Below are positions 10,436-19,529 of a stretch of DNA of 64,000 nt, one piece after another. The notes under the pieces are model-generated. The model was not told the origin of the DNA. It was given only the letters and a program-made list of their open reading frames with translations, and did no database searches. Made by a program: the position numbers and the translations under genes. The DNA lies in contig NZ_PUIP01000015.1 in NCBI RefSeq assembly GCF_002968015.1, forward strand, positions 62,001 through 126,000, in the 5' to 3' direction. This stretch comes from Massilia phosphatilytica (GTDB lineage Bacteria > Pseudomonadota > Gammaproteobacteria > Burkholderiales > Burkholderiaceae_D). Position 1 is the stretch's first letter; each line of letters starts with the position of its first letter.

Positions 10436-12682
10436 ATGTCATCGAGATCGCTGCGGCATCGGATCGCCATCGTCTTCGTGGGCCTGCTGGTGCTGGTCAT
10501 GGGGCTCGTGCTGGCGCTCGTCCACCACAGCAGCACGCGCATCGTGGAACGCGAGACGCGGCGCGAACTGGCCGTCGGCGCCAAGGTGTTCCAGCGCCTG
10601 CTCGAACAGAACCAGCGCCAGCTCGAGACGGCGGCCGCCGTGCTGTCCGCCGACTTCGCGTTCCGCGAGGCGATCGCCACGCAGGACCAGCCTACCGTGC
10701 GTTCCGTCATCCGCAACCATGGCCAGCGCATCCACGCGCAAGTGATGATGGTCGCGGGCACCGACGGCAAGCTGATCGCCACGACGCAGCGCGTCAGCGC
10801 ACCCGGCGATCCGTTCCCGTTCCCCGACCTGCTCGCGGCCGCCGAAGCGTCCGGGCGCAGCGCGGGCTTCCGCCAGATGCGCAATGGCCAGCTGTATCAA
10901 GTCGTGCTCGTACCGATCCTGGCGCCCACGCGCATCGCCTGGGTGGCGATGGGCTTCCACGTGGACGACCGCTGGGCCGCCGACATGGCCGGGGTGACGG
11001 GCCTCGGCGTGCACATCGGACGCGCCGGCACGCCGGGCCTGCTCGCATCGTCCGGCACATCCGGGAGCGCGCATGATGCGTCCGTGAGCGTGCCGCTGGA
11101 CGGCGGCCTGCAGGCCGTGCTGCAGTTGCCGGTGGCGCAGGTGGAGGCGCCGTTCGGGCAACTGCAGGGACGGCTGCTGGGCGTGATCGTCGCGGCCGTG
11201 CTGGTGTTCGCGGCGGGCAGCGTGATGCTGGCAGGGCGCATCGTCCGGCCCCTGAACGAATTGTCGGCCGCCGCGCGCCGCATCGCGCAGGGCGATTACG
11301 CGCAGCCGCTGCCGCCGGCGCAGGGCGACGAGATCGGGCAGCTTGCCGGCAGTTTCGAGCAGATGCGCACGGAGATCGCGAGCCGCGAAGAGCGCATCGC
11401 CCGGCTGGCCTATGTCGACGCGTTGACGGACCTGCCGAACCGCACGCGCTTCCTGGAAGCGTTCGGCCGCCTTACGCCGGGCGCGGGCGGCGCGGTGATG
11501 GTCGTGAATGTCGACCGCTTCGCCCTCATCAACAATGCGCTGGGCCACCTCGTCGGCGACCGCCTGCTGCGCGCCGTCGCGGGCCAGCTGCAACCGCTCG
11601 TGCCGCCAGGCGGCGTGCTGGCGCGCCTGTGGGGCGACCAGTTCGCGTTCCTGGTGGAGGGCGCCGATGCCGACGCCGCGCGCCGCTTCGCCGACACGGT
11701 CCTGGCCGCGCTGCGCGACCCGGTCACGCTGGACGGCCAGCGCCTCGACATCGAGGCCAGCGTCGGCATCGCGCTGTATCCGGACGACGGCCTCGATGCG
11801 GCGACCCTGCTGCGGCGCGCCGAGCTGGCGCTGGCCACCGCCAAGCGGCGCCATGCCGGTGTCGCGTTCGCGCAGGAGACAGGCGGCGAGCCCGCGCACG
11901 AGCAGCTATCGCTCATCGGCGACATGCGCCGCGCGCTGGCGGCCGGTGAATTCACGCTCGCGTATCAACCCAAGCTGGCGCTGGCCAGCGGGCGCATCGT
12001 GGCGGTGGAAGCGCTGCTGCGCTGGCAGCATCCGGAGCGCGGCAGCATCGCGCCGGCGCGCTTCATCCCGTTCGCCGAGCAGACGGGTTTCATCCGCGAG
12101 ATCACGCCGTGGGTGCTGGAGTCTGCCGTGCGCCAGGCCGCCGTCTGGCATGCGGCGGGGCTGGACATCGCCGTGTCGGCGAACCTGTCGACGCTGGACC
12201 TGCTCGATCCGCACCTGGGCCGCCGCGTGCGCGACCTGCTGGAGCGCCACGCGGTGCAGGCGCGCCGCCTGTGCCTGGAGATCACGGAGAGTGCGCTGAT
12301 GGACGATCCCGCGCTGGCGCAAGCCCACCTCGATGAACTGGCGGGCCTCGGGATCAAGCTGTCGATCGACGACTACGGCGTCGGCCAGGCGTCGCTGGCC
12401 TACCTGAAAAGCCTGCCGGTGGACGAACTGAAGCTCGACCGCAGCTTCATCACCGCCATCACGGACTCGCCGCGCAACGCGGCCATCGTCGAATCGACCA
12501 TCATGCTGAGCCACGCGCTCGGATTGACTGTCGTCGCGGAGGGCGTGGAGACGCCGGCGGAACTGTGCTGGCTGCGCGAACACGGCTGCGACATCGCCCA
12601 GGGCTACGGCATTGGCCGGCCGATGACGGCGGCGCAGCTGCAGGACTGGCTCGCGGAATTTTCCTTGCGCACCGTCGCCTGA
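10436..12682 (+). CDS. Membrane sensor with degenerate GGDEF and intact EAL domain (c-di-GMP phosphodiesterase)
   Basis: A 748-residue inner-membrane protein. A first membrane segment (about 12-32) and a second (about 245-265) bracket a periplasmic sensor region, then HAMP (to about 320), GGDEF (330-490) and EAL (500-748). The GGDEF signature is WGDQF at 399-403, so the cyclase half is probably inactive or regulatory. The EAL half keeps EALLRW (Glu525), [45 protein letters not shown] and VVAEGVET, the residues needed for phosphodiesterase activity. Expected role is c-di-GMP hydrolysis controlled by a periplasmic signal, possibly from the cupredoxin or NTF2-like proteins encoded just before it. 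It ends in a hairpin shared with the convergent FliD-like gene. Confidence 0.9.
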   Translation: MSSRSLRHRIAIVFVGLLVLVMGLVLALVHHSSTRIVERETRRELAVGAKVFQRLLEQNQRQLETAAAVLSADFAFREAIATQDQPTVRSVIRNHGQRIHAQVMMVAGTDGKLIATTQRVSAPGDPFPFPDLLAAAEASGRSAGFRQMRNGQLYQVVLVPILAPTRIAWVAMGFHVDDRWAADMAGVTGLGVHIGRAGTPGLLASSGTSGSAHDASVSVPLDGGLQAVLQLPVAQVEAPFGQLQGRLLGVIVAAVLVFAAGSVMLAGRIVRPLNELSAAARRIAQGDYAQPLPPAQGDEIGQLAGSFEQMRTEIASREERIARLAYVDALTDLPNRTRFLEAFGRLTPGAGGAVMVVNVDRFALINNALGHLVGDRLLRAVAGQLQPLVPPGGVLARLWGDQFAFLVEGADADAARRFADTVLAALRDPVTLDGQRLDIEASVGIALYPDDGLDAATLLRRAELALATAKRRHAGVAFAQETGGEPAHEQLSLIGDMRRALAAGEFTLAYQPKLALASGRIVAVEALLRWQHPERGSIAPARFIPFAEQTGFIREITPWVLESAVRQAAVWHAAGLDIAVSANLSTLDLLDPHLGRRVRDLLERHAVQARRLCLEITESALMDDPALAQAHLDELAGLGIKLSIDDYGVGQASLAYLKSLPVDELKLDRSFITAITDSPRNAAIVESTIMLSHALGLTVVAEGVETPAELCWLREHGCDIAQGYGIGRPMTAAQLQDWLAEFSLRTVA

Positions 12683-12696
12683 ACGACGTCAGGCGA
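12675..12696. terminator. Hairpin shared by two convergent gene ends
   Basis: TCGCCTGA (12675-12682) pairs perfectly with TCAGGCGA (12689-12696) around a 6-base loop. The left arm contains the stop of the GGDEF/EAL gene and the right arm the stop of the FliD-like gene. There is no T run, so termination efficiency is uncertain. Confidence 0.5.
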
Positions 12697-14002
12697 GGAA
12701 GTCGAAGGCCGACGGCGGCCGTCCGCCGTTCATCATGCCGAACAGGGAGTTCGCACCCGCATTCGCGTACTGCTGCACCAGGCTGCTGGCCTGCGCGTTG
12801 ACGGCGTGGGTCATCTGCGTCTTCTTGTCGGCGAGCGCGTCGCGGTCCTTCGTCACCGTGGCGGCCTGGCCGGCGAGCGTGCCGCCCGTCGCCAGTTGCT
12901 GCGCGAGCCCGGCGCCGACCTTGTCCGCGAGGCCCGTGCCGCCGTTCGCGAACACCTTGGCCACCCGGTCCGGGTCGGCGGCGATGGCCGCGTTCAGCTT
13001 CGCGTCGTCGACCGCCAGCTTGCCGTTCTTCGCGCTCACGCCGAGCGCCGCCAGCGCGGCCGGATCCACGCTGCCGACGAGACGCGTCACCTGGTCCTGG
13101 ACCTGCGCGAGTGTGCGGTCGGAGGTGGTGTCTCCCGTCTTCAGTGCGGCCAGGCGGCCCGGCAGCGCGTTGACGGCGTCGGCGAACGCCTTGACGTTTT
13201 TCGCGATGGCCGTGTTGTCGCCGGCCAGCGTTACGGTGCCGGCACCCTTGGCCTTGACGTCGAGCGTGACGCCGGCGATGGCGCCCGTGACCTTGTTGCC
13301 GGTGCTGGTCACGGTCTTGCCGTCGACGTTGATGACCGCATCCTGCGCGGCATTCGCCTGCGTGACCGTGCCGCGCGTCCCCGGCTGATACGCCAGCAGC
13401 GCCTGCAGGGCCGGATCGCCGGAGACGCCGATGCGCATCGCGTTCGCGGCGCCGGGCTGGCCGGTGAGGCTCAGCGCGACGCCCTTGTCGTCCGACACCA
13501 GTGTCGCATCGATGCCGGCCGCCTTGAACGCGGCGGCGAGGCCATCCGGCGTGTTGTCGGGCGCGCCGATGCGGATCGTTTTCGTACTGCCGCCCGCTTC
13601 GATCTTGATGACGGTCGGCGCGCCGCTGCCGATCGTCGTCGTGGCCGTGGGCACCCGGACCGTGACCAGTTGCTGGGCCTGGGCCAGCTGCTTCACGTCG
13701 ATCTTGTGCGTGCCCGCGGCCGCGCCTGACGCCGTGATGCGCGCATCGAGGGTCTTGCCGTCGACCTGCGTCGCGAGTTTCAGGCCGCTCGCGGCGAGCG
13801 TGCCGGCGACGGACTTCACGTCGTCCAGCACATTGGCGAGGCGCCCCAGCGTGGACAGGCGCGCGTCGTCGCGCTTGATCTGCGCGTCGATGCCCTGCAG
13901 GCCGGTGTTGCGGGCGCTCAGCGACTTCACCGCGGTGCCGTACAGGTCCGCGAGCCCCTGGCTGGAGGTCGCCGTCGTCCGGGATGGAATGGTGGTCGTC
14001 AT
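12689..14002 (-). CDS. FliD-like flagellar filament cap protein
   Basis: A 437-residue protein with the two-part layout of FliD (hook-associated protein 2). The N-terminal part has IDAQIKRDDARLSTLGRLANVLDDVKS and later SGAAAGTHKIDVKQLAQAQQLVT; the C-terminal part has LGVSAKNGKLAVDDAKLNAAIAADPDRVAKVF, the FliD_C signature. FliD pentamers cap the filament and guide flagellin folding outside the cell. Compared with E. coli FliD (about 470) it is slightly short and the usual N-terminal GLASGLDVDSLVSQLM-like helix is weak. No other flagellar gene is nearby, so this is either a dispersed second cap gene or a diverged relative used elsewhere. Start is the ATG at 14002. Confidence 0.78.
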   Translation of the reverse strand: MTTTIPSRTTATSSQGLADLYGTAVKSLSARNTGLQGIDAQIKRDDARLSTLGRLANVLDDVKSVAGTLAASGLKLATQVDGKTLDARITASGAAAGTHKIDVKQLAQAQQLVTVRVPTATTTIGSGAPTVIKIEAGGSTKTIRIGAPDNTPDGLAAAFKAAGIDATLVSDDKGVALSLTGQPGAANAMRIGVSGDPALQALLAYQPGTRGTVTQANAAQDAVINVDGKTVTSTGNKVTGAIAGVTLDVKAKGAGTVTLAGDNTAIAKNVKAFADAVNALPGRLAALKTGDTTSDRTLAQVQDQVTRLVGSVDPAALAALGVSAKNGKLAVDDAKLNAAIAADPDRVAKVFANGGTGLADKVGAGLAQQLATGGTLAGQAATVTKDRDALADKKTQMTHAVNAQASSLVQQYANAGANSLFGMMNGGRPPSAFDFLA

Positions 14003-14037
14003 GGTCCGGTATTATCCACGCAAGCTTGCCGTTTCAT

Positions 14038-14985
14038 TTACCGAACACCGCAGACTTTATCCGTCATTTCCGCCGGCCTCGCAGACGGCGCCTCGATGAA
14101 GCCGGCGACGGCGCCCACGACTTCGCCCGCCTCGTCGCGCAGGGGGAGGGCGTTGATGACGACGTGCAGCCGCTCGTCGTCGGCAAAGCGGACCGTCAGC
14201 GTCTCGCCGCGCACTTCCTCGCCGGTGGCGGCGGCGCGCTGCAGCGGAAACTGGTCGAGGGGCAGCAGCGTGCCGCCCGCATAGACGGCGAACGCGCGGT
14301 TGCCGGGCGCGTCCGGCGTGGGGTTCTCGCCGCGGCGCAGGCGCAGCAGGCGCTCGGCGGCGGGATTCGCCTTGATGCGCCGGCATTCGCGGTCGCTGGC
14401 GAGGAACAGCGCGGCGGGCGCCGCCTGCATCAGGCCTTCCAGCTCGCTCGTGCGGCGCTGCTCGCGCCGCTGGCTGTCCTGCAGGGCGCTGGCGAGGCGC
14501 TGCTGTTCGGTGATCTCCTCGATGACGACCGTCACGCCCAGCAGTGCGCCATTGCGGTCGATGAGGGGGTGTATGCTTTCGCGCCACACGCGGCGCGCGT
14601 GCGGCCGGGCGGGCGTCGCGCTTTCGAACACCGAGCCGAGAATCGGCGCGCCGGTCGTCATGACCTGGCGGATGCGCAGTTCGGCGGCAGGGGCGAGTTC
14701 GGGAATGACGTCGTGGATCGATTTGCCGATGTGGTCTTCGACCGGCAGGCCGTTGATGTCGGCCAGCAGGCGATTGATGCGCACGAAGCGCAGGTCGAGG
14801 TCCAGCACGGCCAGTCCGACGGGAACGTGGGCGAACGCGGCCTCCAGCGTCAGTACGGCGCGGTGCGTGTCCAGGCTGTCGCTCCGGGCATCCGCCAGGC
14901 GCTGCTGCTGCCATCCCAGCAGAATGGCGATGACCGCCGCGAGCGGCATCAACATCAACAGGAGTTCTGCACTGACAACGGGCAC
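14038..14985 (-). CDS. Membrane-anchored double-PAS sensor without output domain
   Basis: A 315-residue protein starting at GTG 14985, chosen because GCGGAGGA lies just upstream (14990-14998) and the PVVSAELLLMLMPLAAVIAILLGW segment then forms an N-terminal membrane helix. Two PAS domains follow: residues 45-155 (FAHVPVGLAVLDLDLRFVRINRLLADINGLPVEDHIGKSIHDV) and 190-305 (LMQAAPAALFLASDRECRRIKANPAAERLLRL ... VVGAVAGFIE). The protein ends about 15 residues after the second PAS, with no kinase, GGDEF or methyl-accepting part, so it may partner with a separate protein or be a truncated kinase. A perfect inverted repeat lies 30 bases upstream of the start. Confidence 0.75.
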   Translation of the reverse strand: MPVVSAELLLMLMPLAAVIAILLGWQQQRLADARSDSLDTHRAVLTLEAAFAHVPVGLAVLDLDLRFVRINRLLADINGLPVEDHIGKSIHDVIPELAPAAELRIRQVMTTGAPILGSVFESATPARPHARRVWRESIHPLIDRNGALLGVTVVIEEITEQQRLASALQDSQRREQRRTSELEGLMQAAPAALFLASDRECRRIKANPAAERLLRLRRGENPTPDAPGNRAFAVYAGGTLLPLDQFPLQRAAATGEEVRGETLTVRFADDERLHVVINALPLRDEAGEVVGAVAGFIEAPSARPAEMTDKVCGVR

Positions 14986-15014
14986 GGCGATCCTCCGCAA
15001 TACATCGATGGACG

Positions 15015-15043
15015 TTTCACAAAATATCATTACTTTTGTGAAA
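15015..15043. promoter_or_regulatory. 10-bp inverted repeat in the PAS/GntP divergent region
   Basis: TTTCACAAAA (15015-15024) and TTTTGTGAAA (15034-15043) are exact reverse complements with a 9-base spacer. The site is 30 bases from the PAS gene start and 174 bases before the permease. The half-site order is TCACA...TGTGA, opposite to a CRP site, so another regulator or an RNA hairpin is more likely. Confidence 0.5.
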
Positions 15044-15216
15044 TTCCTAATATATGTACTCGACAGCACGGCGCTGAACGAGGGAAGCGGAAATGCAAAC
15101 CTTTCCATATGTGGCGGCGCAACATCACCGGGGAAATGGATAACAGTAATTTTACGTATTTCAAAGATTTGTCGGATCAATAATAATCGGCCGCATCAAG
15201 AAGAAAGAGGAGGCCC

Positions 15217-16617
15217 ATGTCATTTCTAATCGTTCTCGCCGCGCTGGCGTTCCTGATGTTCGCCGCCTATCGCGGCTACAGCGTCATCCTGTTCGCGCCG
15301 ATCGCCGCCCTGGGCGCGGTGCTCCTCACGGCGCCGGACGCCGTCGCGCCTGTCTTCACGGGCATCTTCATGGAAAAGATGGTCGGCTTCGTCAAGCTGT
15401 ACTTCCCCGTATTCATGCTGGGCGCCGTGTTCGGCAAGGTCATCGAACTGTCCGGCTTTTCGGAATCGATCGTCAACGCCGCCATCCGCTACATCGGCCG
15501 TTCGCGCGCGAATGCCGTGATCGTCGCCGTGTGCGCGCTGCTGACCTATGGCGGCGTGTCGCTGTTCGTCGTCGTGTTCGCGGTGTACCCGTTCGCGGCT
15601 GAGCTCTACCGCCAGAGCAACATCCCGAAACGCCTGATGCCGGGCGCCATCGCGCTGGGCGCGTTCTCGTTCACGATGGATTCGCTGCCGGGCACGCCGC
15701 AGATCCAGAACATCATCCCGACGACGTTCTTCAAGACGACGTCGTGGGCCGCGCCCGTGCTGGGCACCGTCGGCTCGCTGTTCATCATCGTCGTGGGCCT
15801 GTCGTATCTCGAATGGCGCCGCCGTGCGGCAGCGGCGCGCGGCGAGGGCTACGGCACGTCGCTCGTCAACGAGCCGGAACGCACGCAGGCGACCTCGCTG
15901 CCGCATCCGGCGCTGGCGATCCTGCCGCTGATCGTGGTGGGCGTCGCCAACTTCATCCTCACGCGCATGATCCCGCAATGGTATGGCGACGCGTTCACCG
16001 TGCCGGCCGAGATCCTGCCGGGCGTGCACACGCCGGTGACGGCCACGATCAAGACCGTCGTCGCGATCTGGGCGGTGGAAGCGGCGCTGCTGCTGGGGAT
16101 CGTCGTCGTGATCCTGACCGCGTTCCGGCGCGTGAGTGCCCGTTTCGCGGACGGCTCGAAGGCCGCCGTCGGCGGTGCGCTCCTGGCCGCGATGAACACC
16201 GCATCGGAATATGGCTTCGGCGGCGTGATCGCGGCGCTGCCGGGTTTCATCGTCGTCAGCGATGCATTGAAAAGCATTCCGAACCCGCTCGTCAACGCGG
16301 CCGTGTCGGTGAGCTCCCTCGCCGGCATCACGGGTTCCGCGTCGGGCGGCATGAGCATTGCGCTGGCCGCGATGTCGGACCTGTTCATCAAGGGCGCGCA
16401 GGCCGCGCAGATCCCGCTGGAAGTGCTGCACCGCGTGGTGTCGATGGCCAGCGGCGGCATGGACACCTTGCCGCACAACGGCGCCGTCATCACCTTGCTC
16501 GCGGTGACGGGGCTCACGCACAAGGAATCGTACCGCGAGATCTTTGCCGTTACCGTCATCAAGACGCTCGCGGTGTTCTTCGTGATCGCGTTTTATTACG
16601 TCACCGGGCTCGTATAG
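15217..16617 (+). CDS. GntP-family permease
   Basis: A 466-residue inner-membrane transporter with 11-12 hydrophobic segments and no signal peptide. The pattern VSLFVVVFAVYPFAAELYRQSNIPKRLMPGAIALGAFSFTMDSLPGTPQIQNIIPTTFF in the first half and NTASEYGFGGVIAALPGF with SGSASGGMSIALAAMSDLF in the second are typical of GntP (gluconate:proton symporter) proteins. The family also carries other carboxylates such as 3-hydroxybutyrate or citrate, so the substrate is open. RBS GAGGAGG lies directly upstream (15208-15214). No catabolic gene is adjacent; the convergent PEP-CTERM gene ends 12 bases away. Confidence 0.85.
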   Translation: MSFLIVLAALAFLMFAAYRGYSVILFAPIAALGAVLLTAPDAVAPVFTGIFMEKMVGFVKLYFPVFMLGAVFGKVIELSGFSESIVNAAIRYIGRSRANAVIVAVCALLTYGGVSLFVVVFAVYPFAAELYRQSNIPKRLMPGAIALGAFSFTMDSLPGTPQIQNIIPTTFFKTTSWAAPVLGTVGSLFIIVVGLSYLEWRRRAAAARGEGYGTSLVNEPERTQATSLPHPALAILPLIVVGVANFILTRMIPQWYGDAFTVPAEILPGVHTPVTATIKTVVAIWAVEAALLLGIVVVILTAFRRVSARFADGSKAAVGGALLAAMNTASEYGFGGVIAALPGFIVVSDALKSIPNPLVNAAVSVSSLAGITGSASGGMSIALAAMSDLFIKGAQAAQIPLEVLHRVVSMASGGMDTLPHNGAVITLLAVTGLTHKESYREIFAVTVIKTLAVFFVIAFYYVTGLV

Positions 16618-16629
16618 CTCGTAACGACG

Positions 16630-17223
16630 TTACTGGCGCTTGCGCCGGTACGCCGCCGTCATGCCCAGCAGCGCCGTCAGCGCGAGCAATGTGGAGGGCG
16701 GCTCCGGCACCTCGGCCGCGCGTGCGGTGGCGGCCGTGATCGTGAACGTGTCGCCCGCGCGCAGGCCGCTCGTATCCAGCAGCCAGTCGGTGGCACCCGG
16801 CACGGCCAGCGCATTCCCGAACTGGAACTCGGCCCATTCCGGCGCGCTGAACACGACCTGCGCCGTGTGCGCGCCGGACGTCGTCGAACCGACCGTGCCG
16901 AAGGCCGGCGTCACGCTGCCGGCGGCGGCGAAGGCGATGCCGTTCAACGAGAAGCTGAATTCATCCAGCGCGGTGCCGGCCAGGTTGCGCACGAGCGCGT
17001 TGAAGGCGAGGGGGCCCGCCACGTCGCCGGCTTCCAGCACGTAGCTGAAGGTCGTCGGCGTGAACGTCGCGAGGTCGAGGTCGAACGAGACCAGGCCCGC
17101 GCCGCTGTAATCCGTCACCACGTTGAGTGCCGGCCCCGAGGTGCCGGTCAGGATCGCCGCCCGGGCCTGCGGCAGTGCCAGCGCGGCCGCCAGGACAAAT
17201 GCACCCATCAGTGTGTTCTTCAT
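16630..17223 (-). CDS. PEP-CTERM sorting domain protein
   Basis: A 197-residue secreted protein. Signal peptide MKNTLMGAFVLAAALALPQARA (cleavage near residue 22), a beta-rich body, then a C-terminal PEP-CTERM tripartite signal: VPEP (about 172-175), hydrophobic helix STLLALTALLGMTAAY and basic tail RRKRQ. Such proteins are cut by exosortase EpsH/XrtA-type enzymes and exported with exopolysaccharide; no exosortase is in this window. It starts 22 bases after the PhoX-like gene with AAAGGA as Shine-Dalgarno, so both are probably co-transcribed and phosphate-regulated. Confidence 0.88.
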   Translation of the reverse strand: MKNTLMGAFVLAAALALPQARAAILTGTSGPALNVVTDYSGAGLVSFDLDLATFTPTTFSYVLEAGDVAGPLAFNALVRNLAGTALDEFSFSLNGIAFAAAGSVTPAFGTVGSTTSGAHTAQVVFSAPEWAEFQFGNALAVPGATDWLLDTSGLRAGDTFTITAATARAAEVPEPPSTLLALTALLGMTAAYRRKRQ

Positions 17224-17245
17224 GTCGTATCCTTTCGATGGTGGA

Positions 17246-18739
17246 TCAGAGCGGGCCCTTGGCCCACGGACCGGAGATCGCGAACGTGATGCCCGGGGTC
17301 TGGATGTTCACGAACAGGTAGCGGCCCGTCGGGTCGAAGCAGGCGCCCGCGAACTCGTTGCCGCGGTGGTCGCCCGCCAGCGTATCCACCTTGCCGGCCG
17401 CATTCAGTTGCGACGTCGTCAGCTGCACGTTGTTCTTCGCGAAGATGTACGCATCGCCGCCCTGCGTGATGCCCATCAGGCGCTGGCCGTAGCCGAAGGT
17501 GTCGGTCGTGGCCGTGGACGCGTCCTCGCAGATCAGGATGGCATTGCGCGGGCTGACCGTGAGGTTGTCGCCCATGTTGCCGACCGTCGTGTTCGGGCTC
17601 GAGTAGATGCAGCGGAAGACTTGCGTGGCGAGGTCCAGCTCCCAGATCGCGCCGCGCGAAATGGCGCCGCCGGACGTGTCCATCACGTACATCCTGCCTT
17701 GCGCGTACCAGATGCCTTCGCCGCGGTTCATGCGCAGCGCGCCCTGCAGCCAGCCCTGCACGAACGGGCCGGCGGCGTTGTTGATCGTCGTGCCGGACGG
17801 CCCCGTCGCGTTGCCGCGGTTCTGATCCGGATTCGCGATCGGCACCCATTCCAGCACGTACGCGTCGCCCTTCAGCGCGCCCGCCACGTTGGCGTTCGGC
17901 GTCCCCTTCACCCGTGCCATCTGCAGCACGCCGCCGCGCGCCAGCGCGCCGTAGCCGCCCTTGTTATCGTCCGGGATGTAGCGGTAGAAGCCCGACTTGC
18001 CCGACGAATCTTCCGTCATGTAGACGATGCTCGTGGCCGGATCGACGGCCGCCGCCTCGTGGGCAAATCGCCCCATGCCGACGATGGGCTGGCCCGTCGT
18101 CTGCGTGGTGTCCGGCGACACCTCGAACACATAGCCGTGCTTCTTGCCCGATGCAGAGACTCCATCCGAGCCGATCTCCTCGCACGACAGCCAGGTCCCC
18201 CACGGCGTGATGCCGCCGGCGCAGTTGCCGTCCGTGCCTCCCAGGCTCGGCGTCACGCTGATCCAGGCGCCGTCGCGGAACAGCAGGTTCGTCGTGCCGC
18301 CGCCCAGCACCGTGGCCGCGCCGGCGCTGCTCGCGCCCGTGTCGTACGCGCCGAACGCATTGATGAATTTGTTCGGGCTGACGGCGTGCACTTCGTGGTT
18401 GCGGACCAGGACGAGCTCCGTGCTGCGGCCCACCTTGCGCGTCAGGACGACGCCCATGCCGTCATGCGCGGCGGGGCACGGTTTACCGTCCGTCATCGTG
18501 TCGCCGGTCCAGCCGAAGCTCTTGTACGTGAAGCCGGCCGGCAGCTGCAGCAGCGGCAGGCCGGTGGTCAGATCGGTGACGGGGGCGATGGGGCCGTAGG
18601 GGCTGTCGACCAGGGCGCTGACGCCGCCTGCGGCCAGCGCCTCGCGCGCCTGCAGGGCGGCGAAGGCACCGACGAATGGCAAGGTACTCATACCCTTGAG
18701 CAGGTTGCGCCGCGACGGCGAGATGTCGTTATTTGTCAT
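17246..18739 (-). CDS. Tat-exported PhoX-like phosphatase (DUF839)
   Basis: A 497-residue protein related to the PhoX alkaline phosphatase family. The N terminus has a twin-arginine signal (SPSRRNLLKG, Arg10-Arg11, then a hydrophobic stretch to about residue 37), so it is exported folded. Recognisable family segments are GDTMTDGKPCPAAHDGMGV, LVRNHEVHAV (residues near 115-124), GGITPWGTWLSCEEIG, GRFAHEAAAVDPATSIVYMTEDS and CEDASTATTDTFGYGQRLMGI. PhoX enzymes use calcium and iron to release phosphate from phosphomonoesters. Start at 18739 has GGAGGCA upstream; an in-frame start at 18793 would push the Tat motif inward. A near-perfect PHO box 80 bases upstream supports PhoB control. Confidence 0.87.
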   Translation of the reverse strand: MTNNDISPSRRNLLKGMSTLPFVGAFAALQAREALAAGGVSALVDSPYGPIAPVTDLTTGLPLLQLPAGFTYKSFGWTGDTMTDGKPCPAAHDGMGVVLTRKVGRSTELVLVRNHEVHAVSPNKFINAFGAYDTGASSAGAATVLGGGTTNLLFRDGAWISVTPSLGGTDGNCAGGITPWGTWLSCEEIGSDGVSASGKKHGYVFEVSPDTTQTTGQPIVGMGRFAHEAAAVDPATSIVYMTEDSSGKSGFYRYIPDDNKGGYGALARGGVLQMARVKGTPNANVAGALKGDAYVLEWVPIANPDQNRGNATGPSGTTINNAAGPFVQGWLQGALRMNRGEGIWYAQGRMYVMDTSGGAISRGAIWELDLATQVFRCIYSSPNTTVGNMGDNLTVSPRNAILICEDASTATTDTFGYGQRLMGITQGGDAYIFAKNNVQLTTSQLNAAGKVDTLAGDHRGNEFAGACFDPTGRYLFVNIQTPGITFAISGPWAKGPL

Positions 18740-18818
18740 GCTGAGCTGCCTCCATAGGGATGGATCGTGCCGGGATGGCACGCGCTCATGCATTAAAACA
18801 AACGAAAACTACCGTTCG

Positions 18819-18836
18819 ATGACAGCAAAATGACAA
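18819..18836 (-). promoter_or_regulatory. PHO box (PhoB site) upstream of the PhoX-like gene
   Basis: On the minus strand TTGTCAT (18836-18830), TTTG, CTGTCAT (18825-18819): two 7-base direct repeats with a 4-base spacer, matching the known CTGTCAT-N4-CTGTCAT PHO box in 13 of 14 repeat positions. It reads toward the PhoX-like gene; a weak -10-like TAGTTT follows at 18811-18806. Confidence 0.78.
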
Positions 18837-18839
18837 TAA

Positions 18840-19529
18840 TCAGGCGGGCGTGACGACCCGCACGACCGTCTCGCAATAGTCGCGAAAGCCCATGCGCAGG
18901 TAGAAGTCGTGGGCGGCCTGGTTGGCGCTCATCACGTGCAGGAACGGGATCTCGCCGCGCGCCAGCTGGCGCAGGATGAGCTTCTGCATCAGGCGCTTCG
19001 CGTAGCCGCGGCCCTGGTGGCCGGGGTGCGTGCAGACGCCGCTGATCTCGCGATAGCGGCCCGCCGTTGTGCGTTCGCCCGCCATCGCGACGAGGCGGCC
19101 GTCGTCGAAGCAGCCGAAGAATTCGCCCATCTCGAGCGTGCGCGGGCCGAACGGTCCGGGACGCGTCAGGCCGGCCAGCGCCAGCGCCTCGTCCGCGTGG
19201 CCGGCGCCGAGCGGCAGGGCCTCCGGCGCGGGATCATTCGCCGGGCCCGGGCCGCCATCCCATACGAGGCGGAACATCTTCGCATCGACCTCGATACGCC
19301 AGCCGTCCGGCGCGGGACCGGACCAGACGTCGCAATAGAACTGCTCGCCGGGAGAACAGAACGGGCGCAGCGCGGCGAAATCGGGCCGCTCGGGATCGGG
19401 AAAGCCGACGATGGGCGACAACCCCGGCGCGTAGCGGCGCGCCCGGTCGGTGCCGCTGGAGAGGTGGCGGTGCGGGCCGTCGAGGCAGTTCCAGAAGATG
19501 TTGTCGAGCGGGTGGGCCATGGTCTCCAT
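18840..19529 (-). CDS. GNAT family N-acetyltransferase
   Basis: A 229-residue acetyltransferase. The GNAT fold is in the C-terminal half: strand GRLVAMAGERTTAGRYREISGVCTHPGHQGRGYAKRLMQKLI contains the acetyl-CoA loop motif HQGRGYAKRL (Q/RxxGxG/A type), and NQAAHDFYLRMGFRDY is the typical final motif. The N-terminal half (MAHPLDNIFWNCLDGPHRHLSSG) matches DUF/FR47-type GNATs of unknown substrate. Its ATG at 19529 overlaps the stop of the upstream alpha/beta-hydrolase (TAATG), so both are translated as a coupled pair, which suggests a shared small-molecule pathway. The target cannot be deduced. Confidence 0.85.
   Translation of the reverse strand: METMAHPLDNIFWNCLDGPHRHLSSGTDRARRYAPGLSPIVGFPDPERPDFAALRPFCSPGEQFYCDVWSGPAPDGWRIEVDAKMFRLVWDGGPGPANDPAPEALPLGAGHADEALALAGLTRPGPFGPRTLEMGEFFGCFDDGRLVAMAGERTTAGRYREISGVCTHPGHQGRGYAKRLMQKLILRQLARGEIPFLHVMSANQAAHDFYLRMGFRDYCETVVRVVTPA

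Noticed and set aside
15015-15043. CRP/FNR site upstream of the PAS gene.
   Set aside because: Half-sites are in the reverse order (TCACA before TGTGA) and the spacer is 9 bases, which does not fit CRP or FNR.
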